Assembly (NCBI GenBank): GCA_037074615.1
Contig: CM073550.1
Coordinates: 11,116,001-11,180,000 of the forward strand
Direction: 5' to 3'
From: Leucaena leucocephala
Lineage: Eukaryota > Streptophyta > Magnoliopsida > Fabales > Fabaceae
DNA length: 64,000 bases
Below the pieces are notes generated by a model. It saw nothing but the letters and a program-made list of their open reading frames with translations, searched no databases and had not been told where the DNA came from. The position numbers were made by a program, and so were the translations under genes. Shown one piece after another: positions 35,646 to 46,359 of the stretch (positions are counted from its first letter, which is position 1; each line of letters begins with the position of its first letter).

Positions 35646-35760
35646 GGTTGAATTTAAAATTGGAGAAGAAATGTAATCAAGGAAGCTGTTTGGTATGATT
35701 AGAGGCATGCAATTAGGTGATCTTGAAGACAAGAATAGCTGGACAGTTGAAATTGATTGA
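35646..35760 (+). pseudogene. BCAT copy 1, last exon H
   Basis: Acceptor TGCAG, then VEFKIGEEM, TAA (35,674), SRKLFGMIRGMQLGDLED and NSWTVEID with the natural TGA at 35,758. This is the family C-terminus. Confidence 0.85.
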
Positions 35761-35788
35761 GCTTCGGAAAATATCAGAAGTTTGTGCA

Positions 35789-35793
<5 letters not shown>

Positions 35794-35832
<39 letters not shown>
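35794..35832. repeat. (TA)n microsatellite
   Basis: About 19 TA units, 35 bp after the BCAT copy 1 stop. Confidence 0.9.
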
Positions 35833-35835
<3 letters not shown>

Positions 35836-36137
35836 TATACAAGGTTGTTTATATATCATATCATATGTAAGAAGCTAAGTCAGGCAAAAATGAATTATCA
35901 TGTGTAAAAATTTTCTGTTGGAGTAAAATGACTATACGCACATGACAATGTTTAGCTACCAAAATACCCCTCTTGTCATTATTATAAAAACATGTTAATT
36001 ATTTGATTGACGTGTTTCAGTTACTTGTTTTTAATTAATTTTTTTATTGACATAATTTGATTAATTGTCTCTTATAAAAATGAATGGAGTAAAATATATA
36101 TAGCTAGATTCCTTCTCCTTGATACTAGATATCGTCA

Positions 36138-36174
36138 ATGGCTGCAATATCTTCAGAAGGCCAGAAGTTCAAAG
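36138..36174 (+). pseudogene. Possible first exon of BCAT copy 2
   Basis: ATG opens MAAISSEGQKFK followed by G and a GTAATC donor. A TATATATAG box lies at 36,095-36,103, 35-43 bp upstream, giving a plausible promoter and start. Plant cytosolic-type BCATs begin with a short, similar N-terminus before the first shared exon. The next BCAT exon on this strand is at 43.49 kb, and the interval is filled by inserted elements. The assignment rests on position and a 12-residue peptide only. Confidence 0.35.
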
Positions 36175-36708
36175 GTAATCTAATTTTTTTTTTTACCTTC
36201 ATACCCCAGCTAACTAATGAATTGTGGAACTTTATAGATTTCGGCATGGATTAATTTTGTGTATTTTTTTATAAACCCACCCAATCACTCTTTCAAACTT
36301 TCTCCCCTTTTCTTTCAAAACTGTGAGCGGAAGAGTTTAAAGCGATGCTTCAAACATAGAGAAGAGCCCTTCAGAAAGCAACACACAGAAAAGATGAATA
36401 ACTTTTTAGTCAAAGTGAATGATTTCCCTTCTCATTGAAAAATGTGTAAATTACTTAACATTACATAATTCCTAAGCTTCCTATGATACCATCCACGTAT
36501 AATTAGTTCCTCCTTTAAATGTTCTGTTTTGGTATTTGCCTTCATAGCTTCTCTTTTGGCATGAGTATTCACAACACTCTCATCTTGAAATGCTTCCTTT
36601 GAAAAGCTATATTATACTCTTTTAGATCAGTTCCCTCTCTAGCTATTGTCTTAGTCTTTTTTTCTGTTTGCATCTCCATGTTCTTTCTCTGCAATCTATA
36701 TTTATACG
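36175..36708. other. Intergenic or intronic DNA
   Basis: A minus-strand stretch (36,432-36,590) reads ESVVNTHAKREAMKANTK and LIIRGWYHRKLRNYV without a stop. It is coding-like but unrecognised and short. No other feature. Confidence 0.3.
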
Positions 36709-37451
36709 TTTAGTAGGATAGAAGAGTTTTTTTTTGGAAGTAGAAGTAGAAATAGAATTGGGCTGGAAATAGGTTTTAAAAGTTTGTTTAGTAGGTTAGA
36801 AATGAGTAAGCAATTAATGTATATTTTAATGGATGAAAGTAAAATAAAATACTTATTTGTCCTCATTTTTCTTATCTCTCTTCCTCCTCTTCTGCTTTGT
36901 CTCTCCCTCCCTATTTGTTGAAGCCTTCCAAGAAGCTAGCACCATATGAGGAACAATCATTCGTACCGTGTTCAATGTTGAACTGAGCCAAAAATGCCAG
37001 AGCCATTGCACTCGAGGTGACGACCACAATCGCCAGCGGCGCAGAGGAACTAGTTACCCCCACAGTCAAGTATGGGGATGGAGGCGTGAGTGAGGGGAAG
37101 GAGAGAGAAGCCGCCACAAGTGAGGACAGGGTGACCAATGTTTGTTAGGTACGGGGATGGCTTCAAGAAGAGTGGCAACGATGAAGAAAAAAGCAATGGC
37201 TAGTGTGTCAAGGAAGAAGAGGCTATTTTGTTCTGATTTGTGAAAGAGTAAAATTGTATAGAAATTTTATAAGTTGGAATAAAATAGTCCAAAATATTTT
37301 ATTTCCATGGAACCTATCTCAATTCTCAACTTTCTTGGTGGAACTGAAATGAGGCAAAATGTTAGAAGTAAAATCAGGTTCCATGATACCAAATAATGGA
37401 AATGCTTGACTCCACTTCCACTTCTTATCTCCCATTTCCATCCTACCAACA
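36709..37451. repeat. Terminal-inverted-repeat element (MITE-like, 743 bp)
   Basis: The left end GTTTAGTAGGATAGAAG pairs with the right end reverse-complemented TGTTGGTAGGATGGAAATGG. The subterminal GGAAGTAGAAGTAGAAAT pairs with AGAAGTGGAAGTGGAGTC. The centre is GC-richer (36,990-37,110) and holds a domainless minus frame (36,911-37,138). Confidence 0.6.
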
Positions 37452-38085
37452 TGTCCTATATGTGTATTTGATCTGGCTTATTTGTTCTCCTTCTTCCTCC
37501 CAAAGTTCTTTTCATCATCTTAATTGCTAATTTTCAATTAAGCTTCCAATCTGAACTGTTTCATCACTAATTTAGCATTGATGGATTGACCGATTGTTTC
37601 CATTTCTCTTTTTCACTGATTAAGACATTGCATAAACTAGGCAGGTGATTGTTCACGATCCAAACCAATCAAGCCAACTGGTTTGATCCGATGTTGACAA
37701 TATTATCTAAATCATTAAGGTTTCATTCATCAATGTCATTAGAATTAATTTTATTTTTTCCTCCAGAACTTTTTTAATCATATTGATTCTTTATACAAGT
37801 TCAATTCAATTAGAATAAGGATTCCTTTGGTATATGTTTAGAAAAATATAATGAAAACAATAAATATGTAATGTTTATTGTGCCTTTACATTAATTACTA
37901 TATAGTCATGGTAATGAAAATATGATATTGTACTCCTCTTGTCATTAATATAAAATATATTTAACTAATTTTATTATATTAAAGAAGCTAATTTCGCCTA
38001 TATTTATAGTTAGTCTAAAGCTTAGGTAAAGGAGGAGGGTTATATTAGGCCTCAACAGCCAATGTAACACCCATTGAATCTCATG
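37452..38085. other. Intergenic DNA
   Basis: No gene. 37,930-37,985 (TTGTACTCCTCTTGTCATTA, ATATTAAAGAAG) looks like a fragment of the Stowaway-like family. Confidence 0.35.
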
Positions 38086-38550
38086 AACATGGATCTACGA
38101 AGAAATTGTGCTAATGTTAGGTTATTGCCCATAAGTGATGCGTTGTATGGCACAAGTACACTAACAAGTGAGTAAGGTCCGAGGCATCTTCACTTGGGTG
38201 TAGTGTTAAATGAGAAAGGCATACCGCTCTCTTCTAGACAAAGGCAGTTAAAGAAGATAGTTCATGAAAGCCATATCATATTGAAATATTAACATCTTAT
38301 GCCTTCAGGAAACTAAGGATATTGCTGGTTTCAAACTTTGGTACATAGGAAATAGGTACAAGGAATGGTGTCAGTATCATCATGGATAGAAAATAGAAGA
38401 CGAATATGGTAGAGGTTAAAAGGATTGAGGACCGAATCATATCCTTAAGAATGATTGCTGGAAGGGATATTATCAATATTGTCAGTGCTTATCGACCTCA
38501 AGTTTGAGTAGAAGCACATCTTAAGGAAAATTTTTGAGAATATATAGGGT

Positions 38551-38793
38551 TTGATTCAGAGCATACCACTTCCAAAAAAGATTTTTATTGGCAAGGACCT
38601 TAATGGACATGTTAGTAAGGAGTCGGGGCAATATGCAAGGGAGTATAGTGGTGTTGGTTTTATGGAGCTTAATAATGAAGGCAAAGGTATCATTGATTTC
38701 TCCTTAGCTTACAACCTCAAGGTTGTCAACACATGCTTTAGGAAGCAGGAGGAGCATTTAATTACATACAAGAATAGAGCCCATAGGCCATAG
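38551..38793 (+). pseudogene. LINE endonuclease fragment
   Basis: 80 codons with IFIGKDLNGHVSKES (G-D-L-N-G-H-V is the metal and His region of EEP endonucleases; here the Asp is preserved in KDLNG), NNEGKGIIDFS, NTCFRKQEEHLITYKNRA. A TAG follows, replacing the Gln before IDFFL. Confidence 0.85.
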
Positions 38794-38825
38794 ATTGACT
38801 TCTTTTTGTAAGGGATCATGATAGA

Positions 38826-40382
38826 TGTAAAATCCTCCTAAAATATAACTATTATTAATTATTTAATCATATTTTATACCCAATATAATTTAAAAATAAT
38901 ATTATAAATGAATTTAGTTTATTTCAAAAGAGTTAACCATAGTAGAAAAAAGTTTAACTAAAATTTAAATGAACTCTACCATGGTTATAAAAAGATTTTT
39001 CTTAAAATATAAATAAGGTAATATGATATATGAGTATGCAAAATAAAATATATTATAGCAATATACAAATATTTTACACATACCTTCAAGGCATAGGGTT
39101 ATACAATTAATATAGCTATACTCAATCCTCTAAAGTTTCCCTGGGATCCCAAGATGAGACTATCACCTAAAAAATATTATAAAAATAGGGTCAGACTAAA
39201 GTCTCAGTAACCATCAATTATACTCATTATGCATACTAACATGTGCTCATGAGGTATCAAGTGGGACCTCAAAAAGTATAATATATACAAAATAATATTT
39301 TATTATAATAAAAATAAATGAATAACCTATCCGAGTTCCTCCCCTTAAATCAACTGAACCGCTTTATTTTTGCCGACCGAATCCATGGGCTAGTGGTAAC
39401 TACCCCTCGAACAACTAACTGATCAAGCGATATAGATAGGCCAAAATTCACAGAGTACCTGACCAAACCATGGATCCATTCCCCCTTGGTAAACAGGTGA
39501 GGAACATTCCTCGATAAACTGGTGGGATAAAAGCCAACTATCGAGCTCCGATAGAGGCTATACCACGTGGTAAAAATACAAATATCTCTTCAACTATCCC
39601 CAATGCATAATTTTTAAGGTAATCATATTAATCAAAATCTCAATAGCTTGATAATATTACAAAAGAGTATTTTGCTGAAGATAACTTCTTAAATTAAACT
39701 TTAAATCCCGCAAGACTATTTTCAATTAAAATCATAAAACAAGCTTTCTGAATATAATAATATCAACATTAATGTATACATTTAAATACTCACAAATATC
39801 ATATTAGCACATACAACAAGTAGAAAGTGGTTACCTTCTTTGGGAATAGGAAATAGACTGAAAGAGATGACTAAAAAGAGAAGAGTCGACTCAATAATCA
39901 AGTTTGAGGAATAACTCAGGGTCTTATCTCTATTTATAAAGTCATAATAATAATTCAAAATTTAAATTCATATATTATCTTTATTAAAATCTTATCAGAT
40001 ATAGTAATTTAAAATTTAAACTATATTATCATTATAGTATAAATACATATATTATTATATATATTTAATCAAAGATATAGATATATTATTATCTTTTATT
40101 AAAATTATATTAGGTATTATAATTTAAAATTTAAACTATATTTTAAAAATAAAATTGTATATCTAAATCTGAATCAAAATCCTGATAATTTCCTAACTAA
40201 TAATAACAATTCAATCATAAAATTATAAATAAGATAAAAATAGGTTAATCTATGTATCATATTTGATTAAAAATAATAACAATACTAAACTATAATAATT
40301 TAATTAGATAATATTTTTAAATTATTGACAAATAATATTTTTAATTTTTCTTAAATATAAAGATAAAAATTAGGATGTTACA
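38826..40382 (-). repeat. Solo LTR, chromovirus-like, inserted in the LINE
   Basis: 1557 bp, TGTAAAATCC...GGATGTTACA, with ATAGA on both sides (38,821-38,825 and 40,383-40,387). The inverted TGTAACATCC-type ends are typical of plant gypsy chromovirus LTRs. A minus-strand TATA box (TTTATAAATAGAG) near 39,935 gives the orientation. No internal region, so it formed by LTR-LTR recombination. Confidence 0.85.
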
Positions 40383-40471
40383 ATAGAAGATTATGTTCCA
40401 ATTGAAAAGTAATCCTAGGGGATGACGTGACAACACAACATACGCTCTTAGCCCTCGATGTGCATGTTAAG

Positions 40472-41160
40472 TAGGGGTGGTCAAATTGTCCTGTCCCGGG
40501 TTGTCCCGACTCGGTCTGGGGCAATTTGGGACGGTTCCGTCCCATCCCATGAAGGGTCAGGATGAGATATATCGGGACAGGACGGGTGCCAAGGTCGGGA
40601 CAGGACGGGTCTCGGTCTAGCCCTCTGGATTCCCGTCCCATCCTGAATATTTTTTAAAAAAATAAAAAATATTTTTATTTTATTTATTTTTTATAAAAAA
40701 TAAAAATAGAAAATAATATTGGTTATATCATACTATTTATTAGATGATTGTATTTTTCTCTTCCTTATATGTATTTATTTCTTTATAGATTAAGCAGTAA
40801 CTTCAGTTGGTGAAGTGAAAAAAATTAAAAAAGTAATAGTATTTATAGTATAATTAATGGTATTTATTATTTTAAGTTGGTAATCATAATAAAGAGAATT
40901 TAATTTCTTCTATTATTTTTTGTATTTTGATTATATGTTACTAATAGATAGGATGTACATAAAATATCTAATAATTTATTTATTTTTCAAATAGGGTCGG
41001 GAATTCCCGAACCCGTCCTGACCCATCCCGATCCCGAAAGGGACCAGGACATATTCGGGATGGGACGGGACATGGGACGTATTTTGCATCCCGTGTCCTT
41101 TTTCGGGATAGGACCGGGACAGGGTTGTCCCAGTCCCGTCCCGTCCCGTGCACACCCCTA
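40472..41160. mobile_element. Non-autonomous hAT-type element inserted in the LINE
   Basis: 689 bp with TAGGGGTG...CACCCCTA ends and an exact 8-bp target duplication ATGTTAAG (40,464-40,471 and 41,161-41,168). 8-bp duplications and TAGGG-type ends are the hAT signature. The ends are GC-rich with many GGGAC and GTCCC repeats in inverted orientation, and the centre is AT-rich. No transposase. Confidence 0.9.
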
Positions 41161-41268
41161 ATGTTAAGTGTATAAAACAAAAGCAACAACATATTGGTAA
41201 CACAAGGGTCAGGTGGTGGTAGTTAAAGAGGGAGTTTTTCAATAGGATTCTTTGAGAGGAAGGGATTT

Positions 41269-41573
41269 GTGGTTTACAAGACAATGCAAATAGGAAAGAA
41301 ATCATTGATAAGGTTTAGAAGGTTGTTAAAACAATTTTGGAAAAATCTAAGGGTCTTGGTTGGCAACATAAAGAGACTTGGTGGTGGAATGAGAATGAAC
41401 AAGAGAAAGTTAAGAATAAAAAAGATTGTTTTAGAGCCATACACTTACACAATAATGTTGAAAAGTGGGAGAAATATCGTTTGGCTAAAAATGAGACTAA
41501 GAAGGTAGTGAGTGGGTCTTGTTCTAAAGCTTTTGAAGAGTTTTACAAGGAGTTAAAGACTAAATATGGATAA
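41269..41573 (+). pseudogene. LINE linker between endonuclease and RT
   Basis: WWWNENEQEKVKNKKDCFRA, NNVEKWEKYRLAKNETKKVV and AFEEFYKELKTKYG, a charged helix-rich segment that in plant LINEs precedes RT. It stops at TAA, then continues in broken frames (VYRLAK-like at about 41,580). Confidence 0.75.
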
Positions 41574-41953
41574 TGAAATATTTACAAGATGGCAAGGGAT
41601 AGGGAGAAAAAATCAAGAGATTTGGATCAAGAATGAGGAAAGTAGAGTTTTGGTTACTGATTGAGATATTCAGGACAGAGGGAGGCCTACTTTTACAAGC
41701 TATTTAATGAGGAATGGGGTGTTTCAAAGTATGATTTAGAGGATTAAGCAAGAGAAGGTGAACCTAATATGGCATTCTACCATAGGATCCGTGTTGACGA
41801 GGTTAAAAAAGCTCTTAGGGAAATGGAAAATGGTAAAGGTATTGGATCTCATTGTACTCCTATTGAAGTCTAGAAATGTTTAGGAGAGGAGGGTGTGTTG
41901 TGGCTTTCTAAACTTTCTAATGAGATTATACGATTTAAGAAAATGCTTGATAA

Positions 41954-42765
41954 TTGGAGAAAAACACTTTAGTTTCTATTTACAAGAATAAATGGGATAT
42001 TCATAATTGTGCAATTTACAAAGGTATAAAACTTATGAGTCATACAATGAAATTGTTAGAAAAGGTTGTGATAGAGCATAGGTTAAGATTAAAGACTTAC
42101 ATTTCTAAGAACAAATTTGGTTTCATATTGGGAACGTCTACAATAGATGTGATTTATTTAGTCAATGGGTTAATGGATGCCAGAGCAAAAGAAAAGACTT
42201 GTATATAGTTTTTATTGCCTTGGAAAAGGCCTATGGCAACATGCCAAGGGATGTACTTTATAAAACCTTGTAAAATCAAAGTATGTGTGTTTCATATATC
42301 AAAGTCATACAAGATATGTATGAAAGGGTAACAACTAGTATAAGAACACTTGGAAGTGAGACAAATGATTTTTCTATATGGATTAGCCTATATTAGAGAT
42401 CATCCTTGAACCTTTATTTGTTTAACCTAATTTTAGATGTTCTAACTAAGCCTATTCACAATGAAATCCTTGAGTGTATATTTTTTACCGACGATATAGT
42501 TCTTATTGCTGAGTCGAGAAAAGAAATTAACCATAAGCTTGAGTTATGGAAAAAGACCTTAGAGTCAAAGGGTTTTCGCCTAAGTAAAAGTGAAACTGAA
42601 TATATGCATTGTAATTTTGACAAGAGACAAGCTAGAAGTAATTTGAAGATTAAAATGGAAGACCAAATCATTCCACAGGTGAAAAAGTTCATATATTTTG
42701 GATCAATTATACGAAGGGATGATGAAATTACTAAAGATGTTAACCATAGAATTCAAGTTGGGTAG
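41954..42765 (+). pseudogene. LINE reverse transcriptase
   Basis: RT motifs in two frames: 41,954-42,208 (NCAIYKGIKLMSHTMKLLEK, FGFILGTSTIDVIYLVNGLM), a broken EKAYGNMP-like segment, a GLHQGSSL region degraded to SLNLYLF, then 42,406-42,765 with IFFTDDIVLIAES (catalytic DD) and FIYFGSIIRRDDEITKDVNH. At least one frameshift and several stops. Confidence 0.85.
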
Positions 42766-43105
42766 TTTAAATAGAGAAAGGCGATTAGAGTTATATGCAA
42801 CCAGAAGGTACCTAATAAAGTCAAAGGAAAATTCTATGGCATTGCTATAAGGCTAGCAATATTTTATGATAGTGAATGTTGGATTTTAAAAGGACAACAT
42901 GAGTATAAAAGTAATGGTAACTGAGATGAGAATGTTGAAATGAATGTATGGACATATAAGAAAATATCGAATTTGTAATGAATATATACGGAAAAAAGTT
43001 GGATTGGCACTTATTGAGGAGAAACTAGTTGAGGTGGTTTGGGCATGTATAAAAAAAACTATCGGATGAACTAGTAAAAAGGGTGGACCAAACAATAGAG
43101 AGCAA

Positions 43106-43480
43106 TGTATATGAATTATATATATAGCTCTAATTCATCCGTCCCATCTCTGGTGCATCCTCTTAGGAGTATATTTTAATTTTGTTAAGAGGAAAAAGAA
43201 ATTCATCCGCGCCATCTCTTTTACCAAAATTGGAATAATATTATATAAAAAGTCAAACTATATATTTTTTTAATTGTAATGTATATGAATTATTTATATA
43301 GCTCTAATTAGATATAGGCTCGTGTACTATATGAAGTTGAAAAATGAGTTGTATTGCTTTTCATGATTTATGAACAATATAATATATTGTAGATCTATAT
43401 ATTAAATATTTGATTTGAGTTTGAGTTTTTTATGAATATATAGGGAGAGGGAAGAGAAATATATGAACATGGATTGTAAC
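43106..43480. repeat. Locally duplicated segment before BCAT copy 2
   Basis: AATGTATATGAATTATATAT-AGCTCTAATT at about 43,108-43,140 recurs at 43,278-43,310, and CATCCGTCCCATCTC at 43,136 recurs as CATCCGCGCCATCTC at 43,204. A small insertion or tandem duplication at the 3' edge of the LINE. Otherwise no feature. Confidence 0.45.
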
Positions 43481-43622
43481 AAAATTGGATATGAAGAGTC
43501 TCCAACTGATCGAAATGTATATAATGAAAAGCTCTTCAGATGGTACATCTACTGAAGGGACATTGATCCCTTTTGGGCCTATTGAGATCAATCCCAATTC
43601 ATAAGTTTTAAATTATGGACAA
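43481..43622 (+). pseudogene. BCAT copy 2, exon A
   Basis: PTD, frameshift, MYIMKSSSDGTSTEGTLI, PFGPIEINPNS, a stop, VLNYGQ. Perfect donor GTAAGT at 43,623. This exon is the better-preserved of the two copies and shows what copy 1 lost. Confidence 0.8.
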
Positions 43623-43903
43623 GTAAGTTGTTAATTATCTTGTAATAATTACTAGATTGATTTAATTTGTAATTTAATCAAGATGAATAAATTAGTTAAA
43701 TTTTTTAGAAAGGTACAAAAAGGCACTGTATTGTTTTTTTTAAAATAATTTCTCTGTTGCATTTTTTCCCAAATTATATTGGGTAGTCATTAATTATACC
43801 ATCTTTATTACTCAGGCAATACTTACTAATTATGGAACAATTTATTAAAAGAATGTATCATTTATGATTATATAACATATATATATATATATATGTTGAA
43901 TAG

Positions 43904-44080
43904 GGATTATTTGAAGGGATGAAAGTGTAAAGAAGAAGAGATGGAGGAATTCAAACATTTCGACCCCAAGAAAATGCCTTGAGAATACGAAAGGGAGCCG
44001 ATAGATTGTTGTTGGCTGCCCCTTCTGTTGAACAATATATTCATGCACTTAAACAAGTTGTTCTTGCAAATAAACTTTGG
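43904..44080 (+). pseudogene. BCAT copy 2, exon B
   Basis: GLFEGMKV, TAA (43,928-43,930), RRRDGGIQTFRPQENALR, ..., LLLAAPSVEQYIHALKQVVL, ANKLW. Full length (177 bp) without the 17-bp deletion of copy 1. Donor GT at 44,081. Confidence 0.85.
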
Positions 44081-44115
44081 GTAATATTATATCCATGCTT
44101 TATTAATTCTACTTT

Positions 44116-44118
<3 letters not shown>

Positions 44119-44146
<28 letters not shown>
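44119..44146. repeat. (TA)n microsatellite in intron B-C of copy 2
   Basis: About 13 TA units, absent at the matching place of copy 1. Confidence 0.85.
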
Positions 44147-44676
44147 GATTTACTTAATCTTGAATTTAGCCCCTACTTTTAGAATTGTGATATATTTTTT
44201 AAATTTATCAATGTAATTATTTATATTTTGTTTCTCACTTTTGGTATTCTAAAGATCGTTTTCTAAATCTATACTAGCTTTTGGTTTGAAATTTTTTTAA
44301 TGTTTATCTGTTAAAAGGAACCGGAAAAATATAATTTTCGATATGTGTAATTATTCCACAAACAATTGCAATTTCTATAGAAATATGTTTAAGCTAAAAA
44401 AATTTATATTATTAATGACACAATCAGAAAATAAACAGTAGTCATTGGGTTAATTGCTTGTTGGATTTAGATTTTTATTTGTGGAAATTTAACAGTTAAA
44501 TTGGGAATTGAAATTATATTTAAACAGACCCATTTTATGTGCATGTCATATAATAAAAAAATGAATTGCATGATATAATCCTGTTTTGGTAGAGCTGACA
44601 TATTCTTGAATTTTACAATATTTGATTTTATTGGATCACAAATAATTATATCAATATATTTTATTGGCAAAAATAT

Positions 44677-44977
44677 CTTTTGGTGCTTTAACTTCACATA
44701 AATTTCATTATAGTCTCTTGATTTTATAAAGTTTCCTTTTAATTCTATAACCCTAATACTGCTGGTTTTATTAACAAAAATCCTGAGATAGAAAATTTAA
44801 ATTTTGACAAAAAACATTCACATATTGTAACATATTAAGTTTAATTTTTTTTTCAAATAACAATAATTTGCACAAAAAACATCATTTCACACTAACAATG
44901 TTAGGGATAGAGGACTGAAAGAAATATTTTATAAGAATCAATCAATTAAACTGAAACTTTATATAAAGTTAGAAGAT
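44677..44977. repeat. Palindromic MITE-like element, copy 2
   Basis: Same family as 25,534-25,823, here inside a BCAT copy 2 intron and absent from the matching intron of copy 1. AAAATAT occurs on both sides (44,670-44,676 and 44,978-44,984), a possible target duplication. Confidence 0.6.
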
Positions 44978-45130
44978 AAAATATGCACTCTTACTTATAT
45001 TATCTCTAATATTGATTGATATCTTATCTTAAATCTTGCTCGAATTTTCCCAAATCAATAGCACCAAATATTAAATAATTATATCAACATATATTATTTG
45101 ATGTTGATTTACGTCTTATATTAATTTCGG

Positions 45131-45234
45131 ATACCACCTTATGGAAAAGGATCATTGTACATCAGGCCTCTGTTATTTGGAAGTGGACCGAGTTATGGGA
45201 ATTTCACCTTCCCAAGAACGGCAACAAGTATAAG
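45131..45234 (+). pseudogene. BCAT copy 2, exon C
   Basis: IPPYGKGSLYIRPLLFGSG, then a 1-bp insertion and about 29 bp lost, ending in the KYK codons. Preceded by GG instead of AG. Donor GT at 45,235. Confidence 0.8.
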
Positions 45235-45252
45235 GTGAGATTTATCTCCAAA

Positions 45253-45256
<4 letters not shown>

Positions 45257-45294
<38 letters not shown>
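45257..45294. repeat. (AT)n microsatellite in intron C-D of copy 2
   Basis: About 18 AT units. Confidence 0.85.
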
Positions 45295-45297
<3 letters not shown>

Positions 45298-45731
45298 ATG
45301 TAGTTGTAGCTCTTCAAGGAACTTGTCAAATAATTCAGTTAAAGTAATAGGCTTCAGGAAGATTCCTTATCAAGACAAACTGTATTCTCTTATTCATTTA
45401 AACGTCGTTACAGCAGATATTATTTCTTTGACTAACTTTTTTCCGGTTTTCTTTTATATATTTCAGACAATATATTTCTTTATCTTCAAACTTTGGCACC
45501 CTTGTTTTATAAAATAAGGGTTTATTATGTTGTATCTTTTTATTTTTTATTTATTTTTGTTTAAAAAATGTAGTAGCTGTTGTCAAAGATCTCTAAACCC
45601 TATTATTTGCTTTTTTTAAAAAAAATATAAACATTGAAATGTAACAATATGTTGATTGAGATATTTACTGTATTTTATAAGTATTAATTGATTACTTGCT
45701 TTCTATTAATGTATTTTCATATATGAAACAG

Positions 45732-45830
45732 GGACATGCTGGTGATATAAATTTGCTAATTGAAAATAAAGTTGCTTGTGCTTTTCCTGGTGGAACTGGT
45801 GGAATAAAAAATATAAGCAACTATTCACCT
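45732..45830 (+). pseudogene. BCAT copy 2, exon D
   Basis: 33 open codons: GHAGDINLLIENKVACAF, PGGTGGIKNISNYSP. The catalytic Lys is kept. Both splice sites intact. Confidence 0.88.
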
Positions 45831-45884
45831 GTAAGCATATAATTCTTTCTTACAAACATAATATCATCACAAAAGTATACAAGT

Positions 45885-46346
45885 AGCTAAGATTAGACCT
45901 CATCTAGTGGATCATCTCCTAGGTCATCTGGTAGGTCATATTTTTCTTTTTTGTTACAAAAATTTTTAGAAAGGAATTGAGTTCACCTATTATCCAAGGG
46001 TATGAAGAAATTTTTTTTCTTCCTAAGTGATACTAATGTCAGACAGGACGAACATTCAATTATCTTTAGGCGTAAATCTAGATATTCAAGAGTTAAGATG
46101 CCTCCCCAAGTGTCGCGACTAGAATCACAATAAAGTAGTATTTTTTAAAGATCGAACATGTTCTAAATAGTCGCATATCTCACCCCTTGGCTAGTTGAAT
46201 CTACTAACGATAGGTCAAGTAGGTCATACTTGAGTAGGTTGAACTGTGTTTGTGTAAGTTGGGCTGTCTCTATGTGGAGCTTCCGCTTCATGCCCATGTA
46301 GCATGAAATGGGCCCAACAATAAGTAACTAAGATTAATTAGATCTC
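45885..46346. repeat. Insertion with long flanking direct repeats in intron D-E of copy 2
   Basis: AGCTAAGATTAGACCTCAT (about 45,886-45,905) and AACTAAGATTAATTAGATCTCAT-type sequence (about 46,324-46,346) flank about 420 bp absent from copy 1. The insert is GC-richer and ends CATGAAATGGGCCCAACAA. Long (about 20 bp) duplications suggest target-primed insertion, but no element family is recognised. Confidence 0.5.
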
Positions 46347-46359
46347 ATATTAAATTAAT

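Larger units (their letters stand above)
27500..35760 (+). pseudogene. BCAT: Branched-chain amino-acid aminotransferase pseudogene, copy 1
   Basis: Eight exon relics in order encode a fold-type IV PLP aminotransferase of the plant BCAT family, which transfers the amino group between Leu, Ile or Val and 2-oxoglutarate. Relics: A 27,500-27,575, B 27,728-27,887, C 28,552-28,683, D 29,119-29,217, E 30,255-30,371, F 30,503-30,604, G 30,946-31,057, H 35,646-35,760. Exons C-F are open in one frame, and the PLP lysine in GGIKNISNY is kept. Lesions: 32-bp deletion and lost donor in A, 17-bp deletion in B, acceptor AG changed to AC at C, 1-bp deletion in G, TAA in H. Introns remain, so it arose by DNA duplication, not retroposition. 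The last intron is 4.6 kb because of inserted LTR DNA. No first exon or chloroplast transit peptide was found. Confidence 0.9.
38086..43105 (+). mobile_element. Degenerate LINE (non-LTR retrotransposon) split by two later insertions
   Basis: Plus-strand pieces in the canonical order. Apurinic-like endonuclease: NILCLQETK-like relic near 38,285, ISAYRPQ-like near 38,490, GKDLNGHVSKESGQYAREYS at about 38,590. A linker follows at 41.2-41.9 kb (WWNENEQEKVKNKKDCF). Reverse transcriptase: CAIYKGIKLMSHTMKLLEK, NKFGFILGTSTIDVIY, FTDDIVLIAE with the DD catalytic pair, LESKGFRLSKSETEYM. The C-terminal region is near 42.9-43.1 kb. It resembles plant RTE/L1-like elements. Stops and frameshifts are frequent. 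A solo LTR (38,826-40,382) and a hAT-type element (40,472-41,160) sit inside the endonuclease end. Excising both with one target copy each leaves the LINE frame continuous across both junctions. Confidence 0.85.

Noticed and set aside
27500..35760. BCAT copy 1 as a functional gene
   Set aside because: The lesions in exons A, B, G and H and the missing acceptor at C cannot all be avoided by alternative splicing while keeping the enzyme.
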